Shown in pieces: positions 11,285 to 21,283 of a stretch of 64,000 nt of DNA. Positions within the stretch are counted from its first letter, which is position 1, and each line of letters opens with the position of its first letter. The DNA comes from Yponomeuta sedellus. Taxonomy: Eukaryota > Arthropoda > Insecta > Lepidoptera > Yponomeutidae. The DNA is taken from positions 24,813,528 to 24,877,527 of the forward strand of contig OW203724.1 of assembly GCA_934045075.1 (NCBI GenBank). Direction: 5' to 3'. Under the pieces are notes generated by a model that did no database searches, had not been told where the DNA came from, and saw only the letters and a program-made list of their open reading frames with translations. A program made the translations under genes and the position numbers.

Positions 11285-13255
11285 ATCTTGGCAGGTGACG
11301 TAAATATAGATACAATAGTTAATACTCGTAGTTCACCAGCCGAGTTACAACCGGACTACTTGTGTATCGCCGCGGAATACAAACTTATACCAGCTATCAC
11401 TTTAGCTACAAGAGATGGAGCTTGCCTTGACCATATTCTAATAAAAAGTAAACATCAAGCAGTGTCAGTAGTATGTGAAACCTCCGTCACTGATCATGAC
11501 TTTACAGTGGCAGGAATAAAAACGAACTATTCCCAACAAAAGATCATAAAAAGAGAAATAACCAAAGTTAACCACGAGGCAGTCATTGGGAAGCTTACAT
11601 CCATGGGCTGGTCAGATATATTGGACAGTTCAGACGTGTTAGTGGCCTCAGAACTCTTTACTCAAAAACTGCACACTGTCATCCAAAACCATACGACCGT
11701 TACAAAAATTAGCAGATCTAAATGTAATCTGAAACCCTGGATCACACCTGGGCTCATTCGATGCATTAAACATAAAGACAAACTTCACCTTAATTGCAGA
11801 AAACAACCTAAAGACGAAACGGCAAAACTAATTTTCAAAAGGTATCGTAACTTCTGTGACAACCTCCTTCACCGACTTAAGGCACAATATGAAAACAAAA
11901 TACTCACTGAAAACAATAAAAACCCGAAGAAACTATGGGACGCAATTAAAAATATCTGCGAATTAAATTCTCCAAAACCCAACGCTCAGATGTCATTGCT
12001 CTCTATCGGGCCTACTCCATCTGACTCTATTCAAGAGTGCAATGAATACTATGCCTCTGTAGGCGAAAAACTTGCAAAAGAGATTCTTGTTAATACAAAC
12101 CAAACCGAAAGTTATCTCGCTTCTGAGACTAAAACGCTCAAACCACCATTGCAGTCTTTCTTCATGCACCCTACAGATGAGTCTGAGATAAATACATATA
12201 TATTACAATTAAAAAATGAAAGTGCCCCTGGCTCGGATGGAATTAAGCCTGTGCTGCTGAAGCAAATCAGTTCTTGCATATTAAAACCTCTTACTCACAT
12301 CTTCAACTTAAGCTTGTCAGAGGGCACTTTTCCCGAAATATGGAAAACGGCTGCGCTAACTTTAATACACAAGTCCGGCGACAAGACTTCGCCCAGTAAT
12401 TTTAGACCTATCTCGCTCCTTAGTATACTTTCAAAAATTTTAGAAAAAGTTGTTCACAGTCGTCTATGCAAATATTTAAAAAACAATGAGCTACTAACAC
12501 CTTGTCAATTTGGTTTCCGCCAGGGTAAGTCCACAGAAGATGCGATCTCTAAACTGCTGGAGTCAGTGACGTCCCAATTGGATAACGGACGGTGCTGTGT
12601 CGGTGTCTTCTTAGACCTGGCAAAGGCATTTGACACAGTGTCCATTCCAATCCTCCTCAAAAAGCTGCAAAACATTGGGATCAGGGGTGCGGCCTTGGAT
12701 TGGTTTCACAGTTATCTAACGGACAGGCTCGTCATAACTCGTATAGGTGAAGTAGTAAGCTCTCCTGCACCGGTTAATTATGGTATCCCACAGGGCAGTA
12801 TCTTAGGGCCAACTCTGTTCTTGGTGTACTTAAACGACATCTCCAATGCTTTATCCCCTTGTTTCAATGCCGAAATGGTTTGTTACGCTGACGACACTGC
12901 AATATTATTTAATGACTCAACCTGGTATTTTGTTTTCAAACGCGCTAATGCAGGTCTCGCAGAAATATCAAAATGGCTATCCAAAAACCTACTTACGCTG
13001 AATGCCTCCAAGACAAAATTTATATGTTTTCACAAGACAAAAGCTTCTGAGCCAAAACCACAATCAAATATAAAGGTTCACACTTGCGATCTATCGTCCG
13101 ATCAATGCAACTGCGAAAGTATCAGTAGAGTAGATGATATAAAATACCTAGGGATAATTCTAGACGCAAACCTCTCGTTCAAAAAATATCTAAACGTTCT
13201 CGCAGGCCGGGCAAGAAAACTTATTCTCATCCCCCACGTGACAGGCCTTGCCTAG
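11285..13255 (+). CDS. ORF2 of element A, part 2: rest of endonuclease and complete RT core
   Basis: This continues from 6387: 'ILAGDVNID' (endonuclease), 'TRDGACLDHIL', 'VTDHDF', then the RT: 'NESAPGSDGI', 'LTLIHKSGDK', 'FRPISLLSILSKILEK', 'CVGVFLDLAKAFDTV', 'GIPQGSILGPTLFLVY' and the catalytic 'VCYADDTAI'. All are in one open frame of about 655 codons. The start codon seen upstream at 11144 belongs to antisense B sequence and is irrelevant. After 'LAGRARKLI' the sequence leaves the family pattern and stops at 13255, so roughly the last 150-200 residues usual for Jockey ORF2 seem absent. Confidence 0.85.
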   Translation: MLAGDVNIDTIVNTRSSPAELQPDYLCIAAEYKLIPAITLATRDGACLDHILIKSKHQAVSVVCETSVTDHDFTVAGIKTNYSQQKIIKREITKVNHEAVIGKLTSMGWSDILDSSDVLVASELFTQKLHTVIQNHTTVTKISRSKCNLKPWITPGLIRCIKHKDKLHLNCRKQPKDETAKLIFKRYRNFCDNLLHRLKAQYENKILTENNKNPKKLWDAIKNICELNSPKPNAQMSLLSIGPTPSDSIQECNEYYASVGEKLAKEILVNTNQTESYLASETKTLKPPLQSFFMHPTDESEINTYILQLKNESAPGSDGIKPVLLKQISSCILKPLTHIFNLSLSEGTFPEIWKTAALTLIHKSGDKTSPSNFRPISLLSILSKILEKVVHSRLCKYLKNNELLTPCQFGFRQGKSTEDAISKLLESVTSQLDNGRCCVGVFLDLAKAFDTVSIPILLKKLQNIGIRGAALDWFHSYLTDRLVITRIGEVVSSPAPVNYGIPQGSILGPTLFLVYLNDISNALSPCFNAEMVCYADDTAILFNDSTWYFVFKRANAGLAEISKWLSKNLLTLNASKTKFICFHKTKASEPKPQSNIKVHTCDLSSDQCNCESISRVDDIKYLGIILDANLSFKKYLNVLAGRARKLILIPHVTGLA

Positions 13256-13399
13256 TGTGGGGGTCAGATTATAAGTAAAACTGTACCTTTTTATGGCAAA
13301 CAAAAAAAAAAGAAAAAAAAAAAAATTGAGACATTAGGTATACCTACCTCCCTACCTTAAGACACGGAAACTAAACGTTGGCCTGACGGTCAATATTAT

Positions 13400-13900
13400 G
13401 CGGCTAGTACACAATGGCCCATGATGGCCCACTGCTTGCCATTGCCATTGTGTACTCGGGATAATAGCGTGCAGTGGCGAACAATTGCCTATCGTGGCGC
13501 GCAATCGGACAGTTGTCGGTTTTTTGGGCACACTTCAAAGGATCGTGGCGTAGCGTGGTCCATACCTGATTACACAGTGGCCCATCGTTTAGTCAATTGA
13601 CCTTCAAGTTTTTTTAGTTATATCAATCTGAGTCCGTAATTTTGCGCCGTTTGCGCCAGTTTTTTTTTAATAACTTTGTTGTTGTACATACTTTAGTAAT
13701 ACTTGTTAATAAATAAAATAAATAAATAAATAAATAGTAAATAAATAAATAGCTGCGGCCGCAGCTACTTCCACGTCCATCGCAAGTGGTTTCCCAGACA
13801 GCAATGAGCCATGCGCCATTGTGTAAACAGCAAGTGATCGTGGCCTACAATTGGCAATGGCGAGCAGTGGGCCAGCATGGGCCATTGTGTACTGCGGGCT
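13400..13900. mobile_element. Foldback/MITE-like element with a nested AT-rich insert
   Basis: Inverted ends: 'gtacacaatggcccatgatgg' type sequence at 13406-13450 and its reverse complement at 13855-13900. Subterminal variants of 'cagtggc' and 'catcgtggc' are repeated. The middle (about 13614-13745) holds a retroposon-like tail of AAAT units. Confidence 0.55.
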
Positions 13901-13931
13901 TTAGGTTGGAAAATATTTACTTTTCCTAAGT

Positions 13932-14123
13932 TTGCCAAACCATTCTAACAATTACATCGACTGTTTCGTGCTACAGGGAATGGTAGAGGGCACCAGAGTA
14001 CTCGGTAGAGCACCAAAGCGATGGACCGACCGCGTAAAGCCACTACCTGTGTACTATTCAACACTCAATGAGTTGATCCGCAACAGCACGCGTCTCGTTA
14101 AAATTTTATGTAGCTTATTTTGA
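13932..14123 (+). pseudogene. RTE-type reverse transcriptase C-terminal remnant
   Basis: The frame contains 'VLGRAPKRWTDRVK', matching the conserved GRP-x-x-RW-x-D motif near the C terminus of RTE-clade proteins. Nothing else of the element is recognisable nearby. Confidence 0.5.
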
Positions 14124-14390
14124 AAGGACAAAGTATGTTACGCGCCAGCAGCGTTGAGCCTACTTAAAACGCAACAAAATGCGCTAAGTTTATTACGGAT
14201 AATATAATTATTTATTTTTTTGTACGTGAAATCAATGAAGGCCTTTCGTTGCGTTCTTTTATCGAAAGTGTTGAACGCAAACATAATTTGGCTCTTATTT
14301 TATTCCAAAGATTGGACAAGATGTTGCGTGTCCTCATATTTTTACGGAAAATGAGAAACAATATCTGTGATATTAACACTTTTAGGTGGT

Positions 14391-14541
14391 GGGCGGCTTG
14401 ATAACTTCTGACAGTAAGGCCCGCCACTGTCTTACAATCCTCCACCAATCCAGACTTGGCCCCCGTGGTGGAGTATGGCCTAACCTTCCTGTGATGTAGG
14501 AAGATACCCGTGCCCCAGCACTGGGGACATACAATGGTTGT
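14391..14541 (+). mobile_element. 5S-derived SINE, 3' half
   Basis: It starts at 'gggcggcttgataacttctgacag' type sequence and ends 'ggggacatacaatggttg'. The 5S-like head is missing. Confidence 0.65.
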
Positions 14542-14760
14542 ATCGTAATCGTAAAAAAATTGTCGTACTTACATAATTTAAAATTTAAGTGATCGTTTAA
14601 CTTTGTACGAACACCCCTATATATATTTCAAAGGTGATCCTGTGGATTCATTTAGTGTCTCAAAATAATCAACAAAAGTGAAAGTGACATTATCGAGGGT
14701 TAAAAGTGCTTAGAATTGGAAATAAACTAAGTAATCAAAAAAATTATAGCCCTTCACAAG

Positions 14761-14852
14761 GCTTGGCCCCCGTGGTGGAGTATGGCCTATACCTTCATCA
14801 GGGAAGAGACCCGTGCCCCTCGGTGGGGACATAATGGGTTGATGATGATGAT
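14761..14852 (+). mobile_element. 5S-derived SINE, 3' end with (GAT)n tail
   Basis: Only the last 90 bp are present, ending 'acataatgggttgatgatg'. The trinucleotide tail is the same as that of the RTE element at 51865. Confidence 0.65.
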
Positions 14853-15132
14853 AAGGCTAAATTTTTTTGGGTTAGTTTATTTCCTATTTCTGTGAAAATT
14901 CTTATGAGGCTATAATTTTTTTTTCTTCTGCTATTCTCAGTTAACTTTTAGTTAATTATTAAGTCAGTTGTAAGCACGTGCAAACTACGTTTATTTGGGA
15001 ATTGCTCCACGAGGGGCCGCCTTAGAAGGACAAACAGAAATACCTACCTATAAGTTGTGTATGCATTGCAGTACATCATAATATATATACGGTATTCTAC
15101 ATAGTATTAAATAACATAACATAACAATTACA

Positions 15133-15319
15133 TACAGGCACATACATTGCTTCTGGCCCCACACTAGGATACCCTGTGTCGTGGGCACCAGAGACAACGA
15201 CATTACAAACATGTAAACATCCAAGACCTGGGGTTTGTTTTTTGTCCGCAGCCGGGGTTCGAACCCGGGTCCTCTTGCATGGTAGGCAGATGCGCTATCG
15301 CTACGCCACAGAGGTCGTC
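15133..15319 (-). mobile_element. tRNA-derived SINE, family S2
   Basis: Reverse-oriented copy. The tRNA-like head lies at 15245-15319 (B box 'gggttcgaaccccgg' on the minus strand) and the body ends 'gtatgtgcctgtatg' near 15133. Confidence 0.7.
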
Positions 15320-15394
15320 AACCGCGTAAACATCCTAAAGATATTTCTTCAGCTAGTCAATACGAACAAAGTGTGGGGAATACTGTACACAGGG

Positions 15395-15585
15395 TGTTCG
15401 TTATACCCTGTAGAGATCAGTGCTGCTATTACTTATTCTATTCTATTATTCATTACCCCCCTGCGGTTGACTGGTAGAAAAGGCTTAAGACGTTAAGTCC
15501 GCCGCATTGTGCTATTTAGTTTGTAAAAAAGTGCAATAAAAATATAAATAATTTTCCGTTCTGTTCTGTTCTATTCAACTACTGT
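15395..15585 (+). mobile_element. Jockey-like LINE 3' end fragment
   Basis: Non-coding 3' UTR with 'aagtccgccgcattgtgcta' and 'gtgcaataaaaatataaata', followed by a TTCTG/TTCTA-type tail. This is a typical lepidopteran LINE terminus, strongly 5'-truncated. Confidence 0.5.
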
Positions 15586-15631
15586 TAAGTGTCCAAAATC
15601 TGATCGATTAGCGTTGCAAACTGGTACTTAC

Positions 15632-15763
15632 TGCTGCCAACACAGAGTCGAAGATCCTCTGCCACATGAGGGCGGCCGCCATGGCTGTCACCGCCATCAG
15701 AGCCATCACCGAAGCGGCCAGCCACCGGCATCGGCCCACGTTGCCCCGCATTGTGGATCAGCC
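15632..15763 (-). CDS. Candidate first coding exon of a CD36-family (class B scavenger receptor) gene
   Basis: On the minus strand the ATG at 15751 opens 40 codons ending exactly at a consensus donor (GTAAGT, 15626-15631). A plausible acceptor ('cttgtgaacag') lies 12 bp upstream of the ATG. The peptide has a short basic N terminus ('MRGNVGRCR'), a hydrophobic segment of about 20 residues, then 'MWQRIFDSVL'. That is the layout of the first exon of CD36/SCRB proteins: short cytoplasmic tail, first membrane span, then W-x-x-IFD-x-IL. These are two-span receptors for lipids and lipoproteins. The exon is GC-rich, unlike its surroundings. No further exon was found downstream (lower coordinates), so either the next intron is large or this is a gene fragment. 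The family call rests on motif shape, not a database search. Confidence 0.55.
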
Positions 15764-15797
15764 CTGTTCACAAGAAAAGGCTTTGTCAAACGACTCC

Positions 15798-15869
15798 GAT
15801 ATAAACCCTTGTATGTCCCCACTGCTGGGGCACAGGTCTCTTTCTGCATCGCAGGAAGGTTATTTATTT
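15798..15869 (-). mobile_element. 5S-derived SINE fragment
   Basis: The 3' 70 bp of the family in reverse ('gtatgtccccactgctgggg'). Confidence 0.6.
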
Positions 15870-15954
15870 AATTTACAGACAACGTGGTCCAGTGTTTTGT
15901 TAGTAGCAATAAATATTTCATACCTAACAGTGACTTGGTGTGTTTAATTAGAAT

Positions 15955-16326
15955 GGAAGCGCTCGTGGCCTAGGCGAACCGAGTGATTGGAATCAATCAC
16001 TGGTTAAGCAACAACAGGCGCGGTCAGGTACAGGATGGATGAGCGTCCCGTGACTAGCGCTAGTGGCATTTAATAATAATAATAATAATATTCATGGACA
16101 TATTACACAGACATATTACATATTACATATTATTACATATTTTTTCCGAGCGCTTCCGTGATTCGCAAGGCACGTTAAGCCGTTGTGCCGGCTGTCATAT
16201 ATACGTAATGGCAGTCGTTAAGCCATGTCAGAGGCCTTATGGGCAGCTTGATAACTTCTGACCTAACCTTCCTGCGATGCAGGAAGATACCCTCCCTAAC
16301 AGTGGGGACATACTAGGGTTGATAAC
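15955..16326 (+). mobile_element. Full-length 5S-derived SINE with 13-bp target-site duplication
   Basis: The copy is bounded by GTTTAATTAGAAT on both sides (15942-15954 and 16327-16339), the signature of LINE-assisted retroposition. It starts 'ggaagcgctcgtggcctag' and ends 'agggttgata'. An internal piece of about 70 bp (16071-16141, AAT repeats plus 'tattcatggacatatt') derives from the tail of SINE family S3 and was inserted later. A short central part of the family consensus is deleted. Confidence 0.85.
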
Positions 16327-16511
16327 GTTTAATTAGAATCCAAATCAGTAGATTATCCAGTCGCGATGCAATCGCGTTCAGAATGCTGTTGCCGCTCCCG
16401 CGCATTCTGCTCAGTTATGATGCTGACTTTTTTCGCCAGATGACGTCAAAACCATTTACTTGGGCCTCGGGAAAACGTTCTCGAGGGGCTGCAGAAGCAC
16501 GGCAACCGTAA

Positions 16512-16828
16512 GAGAAGGTTAGACAACACCCCACCACGGGGGCCAATTCTGGGTTGGTGGAGGATTGTAAGACAGTGGGGGCTCTTACTGTCAGAAGTTA
16601 TCAAGCCGCCCATAAGTCTTCTGACATAGCTTAACAACTGCCATTAGGTACAGCACAGTCGGCACCAACTGCTTAACGTGCCTTACGAAGCATGGAAGCG
16701 CTCAGAAATATGCCACTAGCGGAAGTCACGGGATGCTCACCCAGCCCTCACCTGACCGCGCCTGTTGTTGCTTAACTCAAATAATTGATTGTAATCATTG
16801 GGGTGACTTGGATCGACTAATTCACGAG
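16512..16828 (-). mobile_element. 5S-derived SINE
   Basis: Reverse copy with 'gggttggtggaggattgtaag' type sequence and the 5S-like head at its high-coordinate end. The 3' end on the element strand is degenerate. Confidence 0.65.
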
Positions 16829-16834
16829 CAGCAC

Positions 16835-17060
16835 TCCGAAAGTTTTATGAAACTATGTTTATATTTTATTTCAAGGTAAAAAAATACATTATTTTCGTTT
16901 AATATGTACAGTTGACATAGTTGCTATGCCTTCTAATCGTATTTAGAATTTAGATTTTGTAGTAGATAAAAAGGCAGCGGAAACAACACAACTTTTTTTC
17001 TGAAATCATCGCCTAATAACTACATCACTTGCTGTTAGAAAACATAACATAATTGAGGAC
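16835..17060 (-). mobile_element. Fragment of the 3' UTR of a B-like LINE
   Basis: Diverged match to 6400-6600: 'attttatttcaaggtaaa', then 'aaaaaggcagcgg' and 'tctgaaatcatc'. Confidence 0.5.
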
Positions 17061-18130
17061 CTCTTAATTTTTTGATGTTGGTTAAGAAATCGTATCGAGA
17101 AGCTGATATTTAAGTGCGTTTTACATGGTACCAAACACGTTTTTTATGCAATTGAGAACTTTTATAATATTAATATTGTATTCGTCCCTCGATCGGTTTA
17201 CGAATGATATAATACAACACCGTGCATACTAATAAATTATTATGAATGTTCACTTAATCATCTCCTGTTTGCAATATCCAAGATAGTCGAGGTTACTGAC
17301 TGATAATGAAGTGTAATAAAAACATCAGTGTTTACGAGCGAGGGAATTGACCATGAAGATCTACTATCAAAGTGGATTATTTGGATTTTAATTTTTCTTT
17401 CTTTTTATTTTTCTCTCAGAAAGAGAGAGTATGGACTTAATTACGATTGGCAATTTCAAGGGCTAAAGTTTTTGGTCATTTCACTCAGGTTTCTTCATGA
17501 TGTTTTCCTTCACAGTTCCCGTACCCTGCAGTGGGACGTATATGGGCTATATAAAAATAAAAATCTTACTGCATTGGAAAAAAACAACTATCTGGTGACA
17601 TATTTTTAACCTCACCCATTAAATTTTGATGTTATGGAGAGTTATGAAATCTTTGTTTGTCGCCCAACTAACAATTTTGGCCTATAACAAATCCTTATAC
17701 CTCAAAAAAGCTGAGTAAGCGATGTATTAAGGTTTTAGCGGTGACCGAAGGTTGTATAATAGCGTTTGACAATACAGTTCAGCTCTTTAAGTTTATACAG
17801 CAAAAACGACCTATTATCAAGTGATGTAAATGCTTACATCGCCACTTTATGTAGTTTTTATAGGCAAATAATATAGCGACCTCCAATGTGACCAGTATAC
17901 AACGATAGAGCTCTATACCAGTGTTGACTGTCACCATAATGTGGCTGTTTTTCGCTATAAAAGGTCTTAAAATACTTTAGTAGAATTCCTTCGAAGATCT
18001 ATAAAACTGGTTAGGCATAACGAAACTAACATCGGACGGGGCCGTCACGTACGCGGCGGATACTCCTCGTAGCAGTATCATATGTACTAGAATTAGCTAG
18101 CGCAGTTCGACCTTTTCTAACAATTTATAC
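17060..18130. other. AT-rich DNA, no gene recognised
   Basis: It contains a SINE/RTE-like scrap near 17500-17560 ('ccctgcagtgggacgt'), a TATAAAA at 17956-17962 and a GC-richer patch at 18030-18075. No splice-supported exon is convincing. Confidence 0.4.
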
Positions 18131-18194
18131 TTTGCGTGAGGTTGTGTCTGTGTTTGCGTTTGTGTGTGTGTATGTGTGTGTGTATGCGTGTGTA

Positions 18195-18537
18195 TGGTAT
18201 TTATTTGACTAAGCTAAGAAGTTCTAAGTCACCTCCCGTGTCCCCCGGCAATAAGACCCCAAATACATCAATGCGAAGTCTAAGGATCAAGTTTTACGAA
18301 GACATTAAACTGAATAACAAGACATCAATGGTAGGTAACCACACTAGTAGCATGGCTGCCTACCCACCACACTCAGGTTTCAAGAGCAACCTTGAAGGCA
18401 ACTTGAGAGTACACGCCCGTCAAGCGCCATGTGCCTGCGGTTGCGCAGCACAATCGACAGCACAAGGACCTTTACACCCGTGCACTCTAACCAGTTACAT
18501 TAAGACTACTTTGCAACTAAAAAAATGTAAAGTTTGA
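18195..18537 (+). CDS. Candidate 3'-terminal coding exon of an unknown host gene
   Basis: An open frame ends at the TGA at 18535-18537, and an AATAAA at 18657-18662 could serve as the polyadenylation signal. Upstream lie a T/G-rich run and several AGs ('tttgactaag', 'gctaag') that could be acceptors. The peptide is compositionally protein-like: 'SSKSPPVSPGNKTPNTS', later 'HARQAPCACGCAAQ'. No repeat relative was noticed in the window. An ATG at 18271 would also allow a short intronless reading. I recognise no domain. Confidence 0.35.
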
Positions 18538-18791
18538 CCTACTGCAGATTGTATCACAACTAGAGCCGTGCATCTGGAATAGGATTATGGGAATGACATT
18601 TTATTATTCGTTATTTCTTAGCCTGTATTTACTCGTACGAAGCGCAAAGGATGTTCAATAAAGTAAGTATGCTATTCCACCTTGGAATATGTCAAAATAG
18701 GTTTTTAAAATATGTCAACGAAATGTCTGGTCTTTACATAAGTATTGGAGCCCACACTTTTGGCTAAGACACATTCCAAGGTGGTAAGATC

Positions 18792-19139
18792 GAAGCGATC
18801 GTGGCTTAGTCGAACCGAGTGATTGGAATCAATCACTTGAGTTAAGCAACAACAGGCGCGGTCAGTTGCAGGATGGTGACCGTCCAGTGGCCACCATCCA
18901 TGCCTCGCAAGGCACGTTAAGCCGTTGGTGTCGGCTGTCATATAATGGCAGTCGTTAAGCCATGTCAGAGGCCTTATGGGCGGCTTGATAACTTTTGGCA
19001 GTAAGGCCCGCCACTGTCTTACAATCCACCTCCAATCCGGACTTGGCACCCGTAGTGAAATGTGGCCTAACCTTCCTGCGATGCAGGAAGAGACTCGTGC
19101 CCCAGTAGTGGGGACATACAAGGGTTGATGGGTTGAAGG
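18792..19139 (+). mobile_element. 5S-derived SINE
   Basis: It starts 'gaagcgatcgtggcttag', with a 5S-like head ('gagttaagcaacaacaggcgc') and an end at 'gggttgatgggttg'. A piece of about 30 bp of the consensus after the 5S-like part is missing. Confidence 0.7.
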
Positions 19140-19590
19140 GTTGAGGTTTTGTAGCCAAATAATCAAAATTGTAGGCTACACTATGTAAAGTCTACGTTAC
19201 AATCGCAATTACTAAATCGAAGTAGCAAATACATATTTGAAATACAATCAAGCTACAATAATGGGATTAAAGTAAGCAATAGGCAATTTGGTTACTTCAT
19301 CAAATATGCAGAACAAACATTCTTGTACCCTACGGGGACGTATTATTAGAATATTTATCTAAAATTAAAATACACTTAAAATCTCGGAGCTCTACACACC
19401 GCAAATTGCAATACCTAAGAGTATTAGTGACACCCACTTATCACACTATTTGGAGAGACTTGAAGGTTTTGCAAACTTCTTTAAACTTGTTTTAACAGGT
19501 TTTATAAGGATTTATTTAATTTAAGAAGAAGAAGAAAAATATTTATTATAGAAACAGTGCACACGCCACAGTAACAAACTTAATAGTACA
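19140..19590. other. AT-rich DNA, nothing recognised
   Basis: No repeat relative within the window and no credible coding frame. Confidence 0.4.
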
Positions 19591-19596
19591 TTACAT

Positions 19597-19800
19597 AACT
19601 AGGGTGGTAATACAAAGAAAGGCCGAGATCGCAGAAGTTTGCGGCCCGAGCTGCAAGCGAGGGACGTAAATATGCGATCGAGAGCTTTCTTTATTACCTC
19701 CCGTGTTGTGTACATCTTTTTATGTCTACACTTGGCCAGAAAGCGGCTTTTTCCGTACGCGCAGCGTGCGGAAAAAGCCATTTTATTGCCAGGTGTGGCA
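19597..19800. repeat. Dispersed repeat R6 with imperfect hairpin
   Basis: Near-identical over most of its length to 50030-50213. Inside, 'ggtaatacaaagaaagg' pairs with 'gctttctttattacc' about 70 bp later. This copy carries an extra hairpin of about 30 bp (19748-19780, arms ggctttttccg and cggaaaaagcc) that the other copy lacks. It ends 'attgccaggtgtggcata', a terminus seen a third time at 50419-50446. Confidence 0.65.
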
Positions 19801-20159
19801 TAAAACATATTACTAAACATAACAATCACAAACAACAAAAAAAAACGAAGAAAAACGAAAGGTCTCGGCGTGTATCTGCTGCTATAAATGGCAACTGACT
19901 CAGCAATATGCTGATGGACAAGCCTTCAGCGCTGATTTTCAGTCAGTGCCATGTGCTACCCCACGAGCGTCACAGACTACGGTGCGATAATAATAATCAT
20001 GGGCAATAACAATACTAAAGAATTAATAATACCGTATAGAGTAGAATACTCATATGTTATATAGAATAATACCCAGATGAATAGAAAACTTATTATAAAT
20101 ACAGAATGAAAAAGATACTTAAATACTTTAACTACGTGATAGAATAAGCTACAATAATA

Positions 20160-20550
20160 TACAAATAAAATTATACACAAATAAATAACTAGCTCTAATA
20201 ATTAAATTGAGATAAAGATAAATGTAATTAGATATAATAAATTCGCACACATGTATATACTCATATATAAAAAGAATACAAGATATATAGACATACACAA
20301 TGTTGCACAACCCTACTATGCGATTACAGAGTCATTTTTGAGTATGTAATCGCATAGTTTGAATTTGATCATTTTTGAGCCGTGCGTAGTCACTTTTTAT
20401 TGTTTTTTAGATACAATATCTCCAATAATGCCTCTTTCCTTACAACTTGACATTTCTTCACAGATTAACTCCCATATTTTTTTATTTGTAAACACAGAGT
20501 TTTATGCTGTCATTTGTACCAATTTTAATTTTTAACACAATGTTAACACG
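20160..20550. other. AT-rich DNA with one perfect hairpin
   Basis: A perfect 14-bp inverted repeat (actatgcgattaca at 20315-20328, complement at 20345-20358) with a 16-nt spacer. Nothing else was noticed. Confidence 0.5.
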
Positions 20551-20551
20551 C

Positions 20552-20614
20552 GGGACCGAGAAGCTTGGAAAACCATTAGGGAGGCCTATGTCCTGCATTG
20601 GGCGTCAAATGAAT
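20552..20614 (+). pseudogene. RTE reverse transcriptase C-terminal remnant
   Basis: The frame reads 'RDREAWKTIREAYVLHWASN' followed by a stop, the typical end of RTE-clade ORFs (DR-x-x-W ... EAY-x-x-x-W). Confidence 0.6.
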
Positions 20615-21283
20615 GAAGATTATGATAAATATAGTTAATTATTCATCGTAACTTAACTTTTCTCGCACCAAAGTAACCATTACAGTTCCTACTTTAACTA
20701 CCATAAGGTACTTAGATTACAATATTACCTTGCATTTTTACAATAAAGAAACAAAGCTACCTACCTATACATCTTAGCAGGTTGTCCGATAGAGACTAAC
20801 ATTGTATCCAAAAGCGATGTTGATGTATTTGATAGTTAACTTAATTCCGGACTCACTTCCTTGAATTTTTGTCAAAGCAGGTTTCATTTTTCGTTGTTTA
20901 TTTGATTCAAGACATAAGTACCTAGCAGTTATGGCCTCGATGTATGCGCGTGCGGCCATCATGTTATTGTTTTGTTATATAAATAAACAATTCAATAGAC
21001 ACACACAAGTATGTGCAAGTGTGGCGATGTTGGCCAATTCTAGTTATCGGTATCTATAACAACGTTATTGCAAATTTAATAACAACCCGTACCCGGTCTA
21101 TTTTTAATTTGATAATTTTATAAATTAACTAGCGGACCCAAGAGACGTTGTTCTGCATGCAACGCCATCTGCCGGGCTAATTTGTGAATCTTAACCATCC
21201 AGGGCCCCAAAAAAAGCATTCTAATATGTCCAGCCGTTTAGAAGAAGTTCAGTGGCATACACACGCACCGCAGAATTGTGTTA

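Larger units (their letters stand above)
4378..13326 (+). mobile_element. Jockey-like non-LTR retrotransposon A (interrupted by B)
   Basis: Two-ORF LINE: ORF1 4545-5598, ORF2 5887-6387 continued at 11285-13255, then a short 3' UTR and an A-rich tail ending near 13326. The 5' end is uncertain; the sequence from about 4378 is taken as 5' UTR. Element B is nested at 6388-11278. ORF2 seems to lose its C-terminal region just before 13255, so the copy is probably inactive even without B. Confidence 0.85.
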
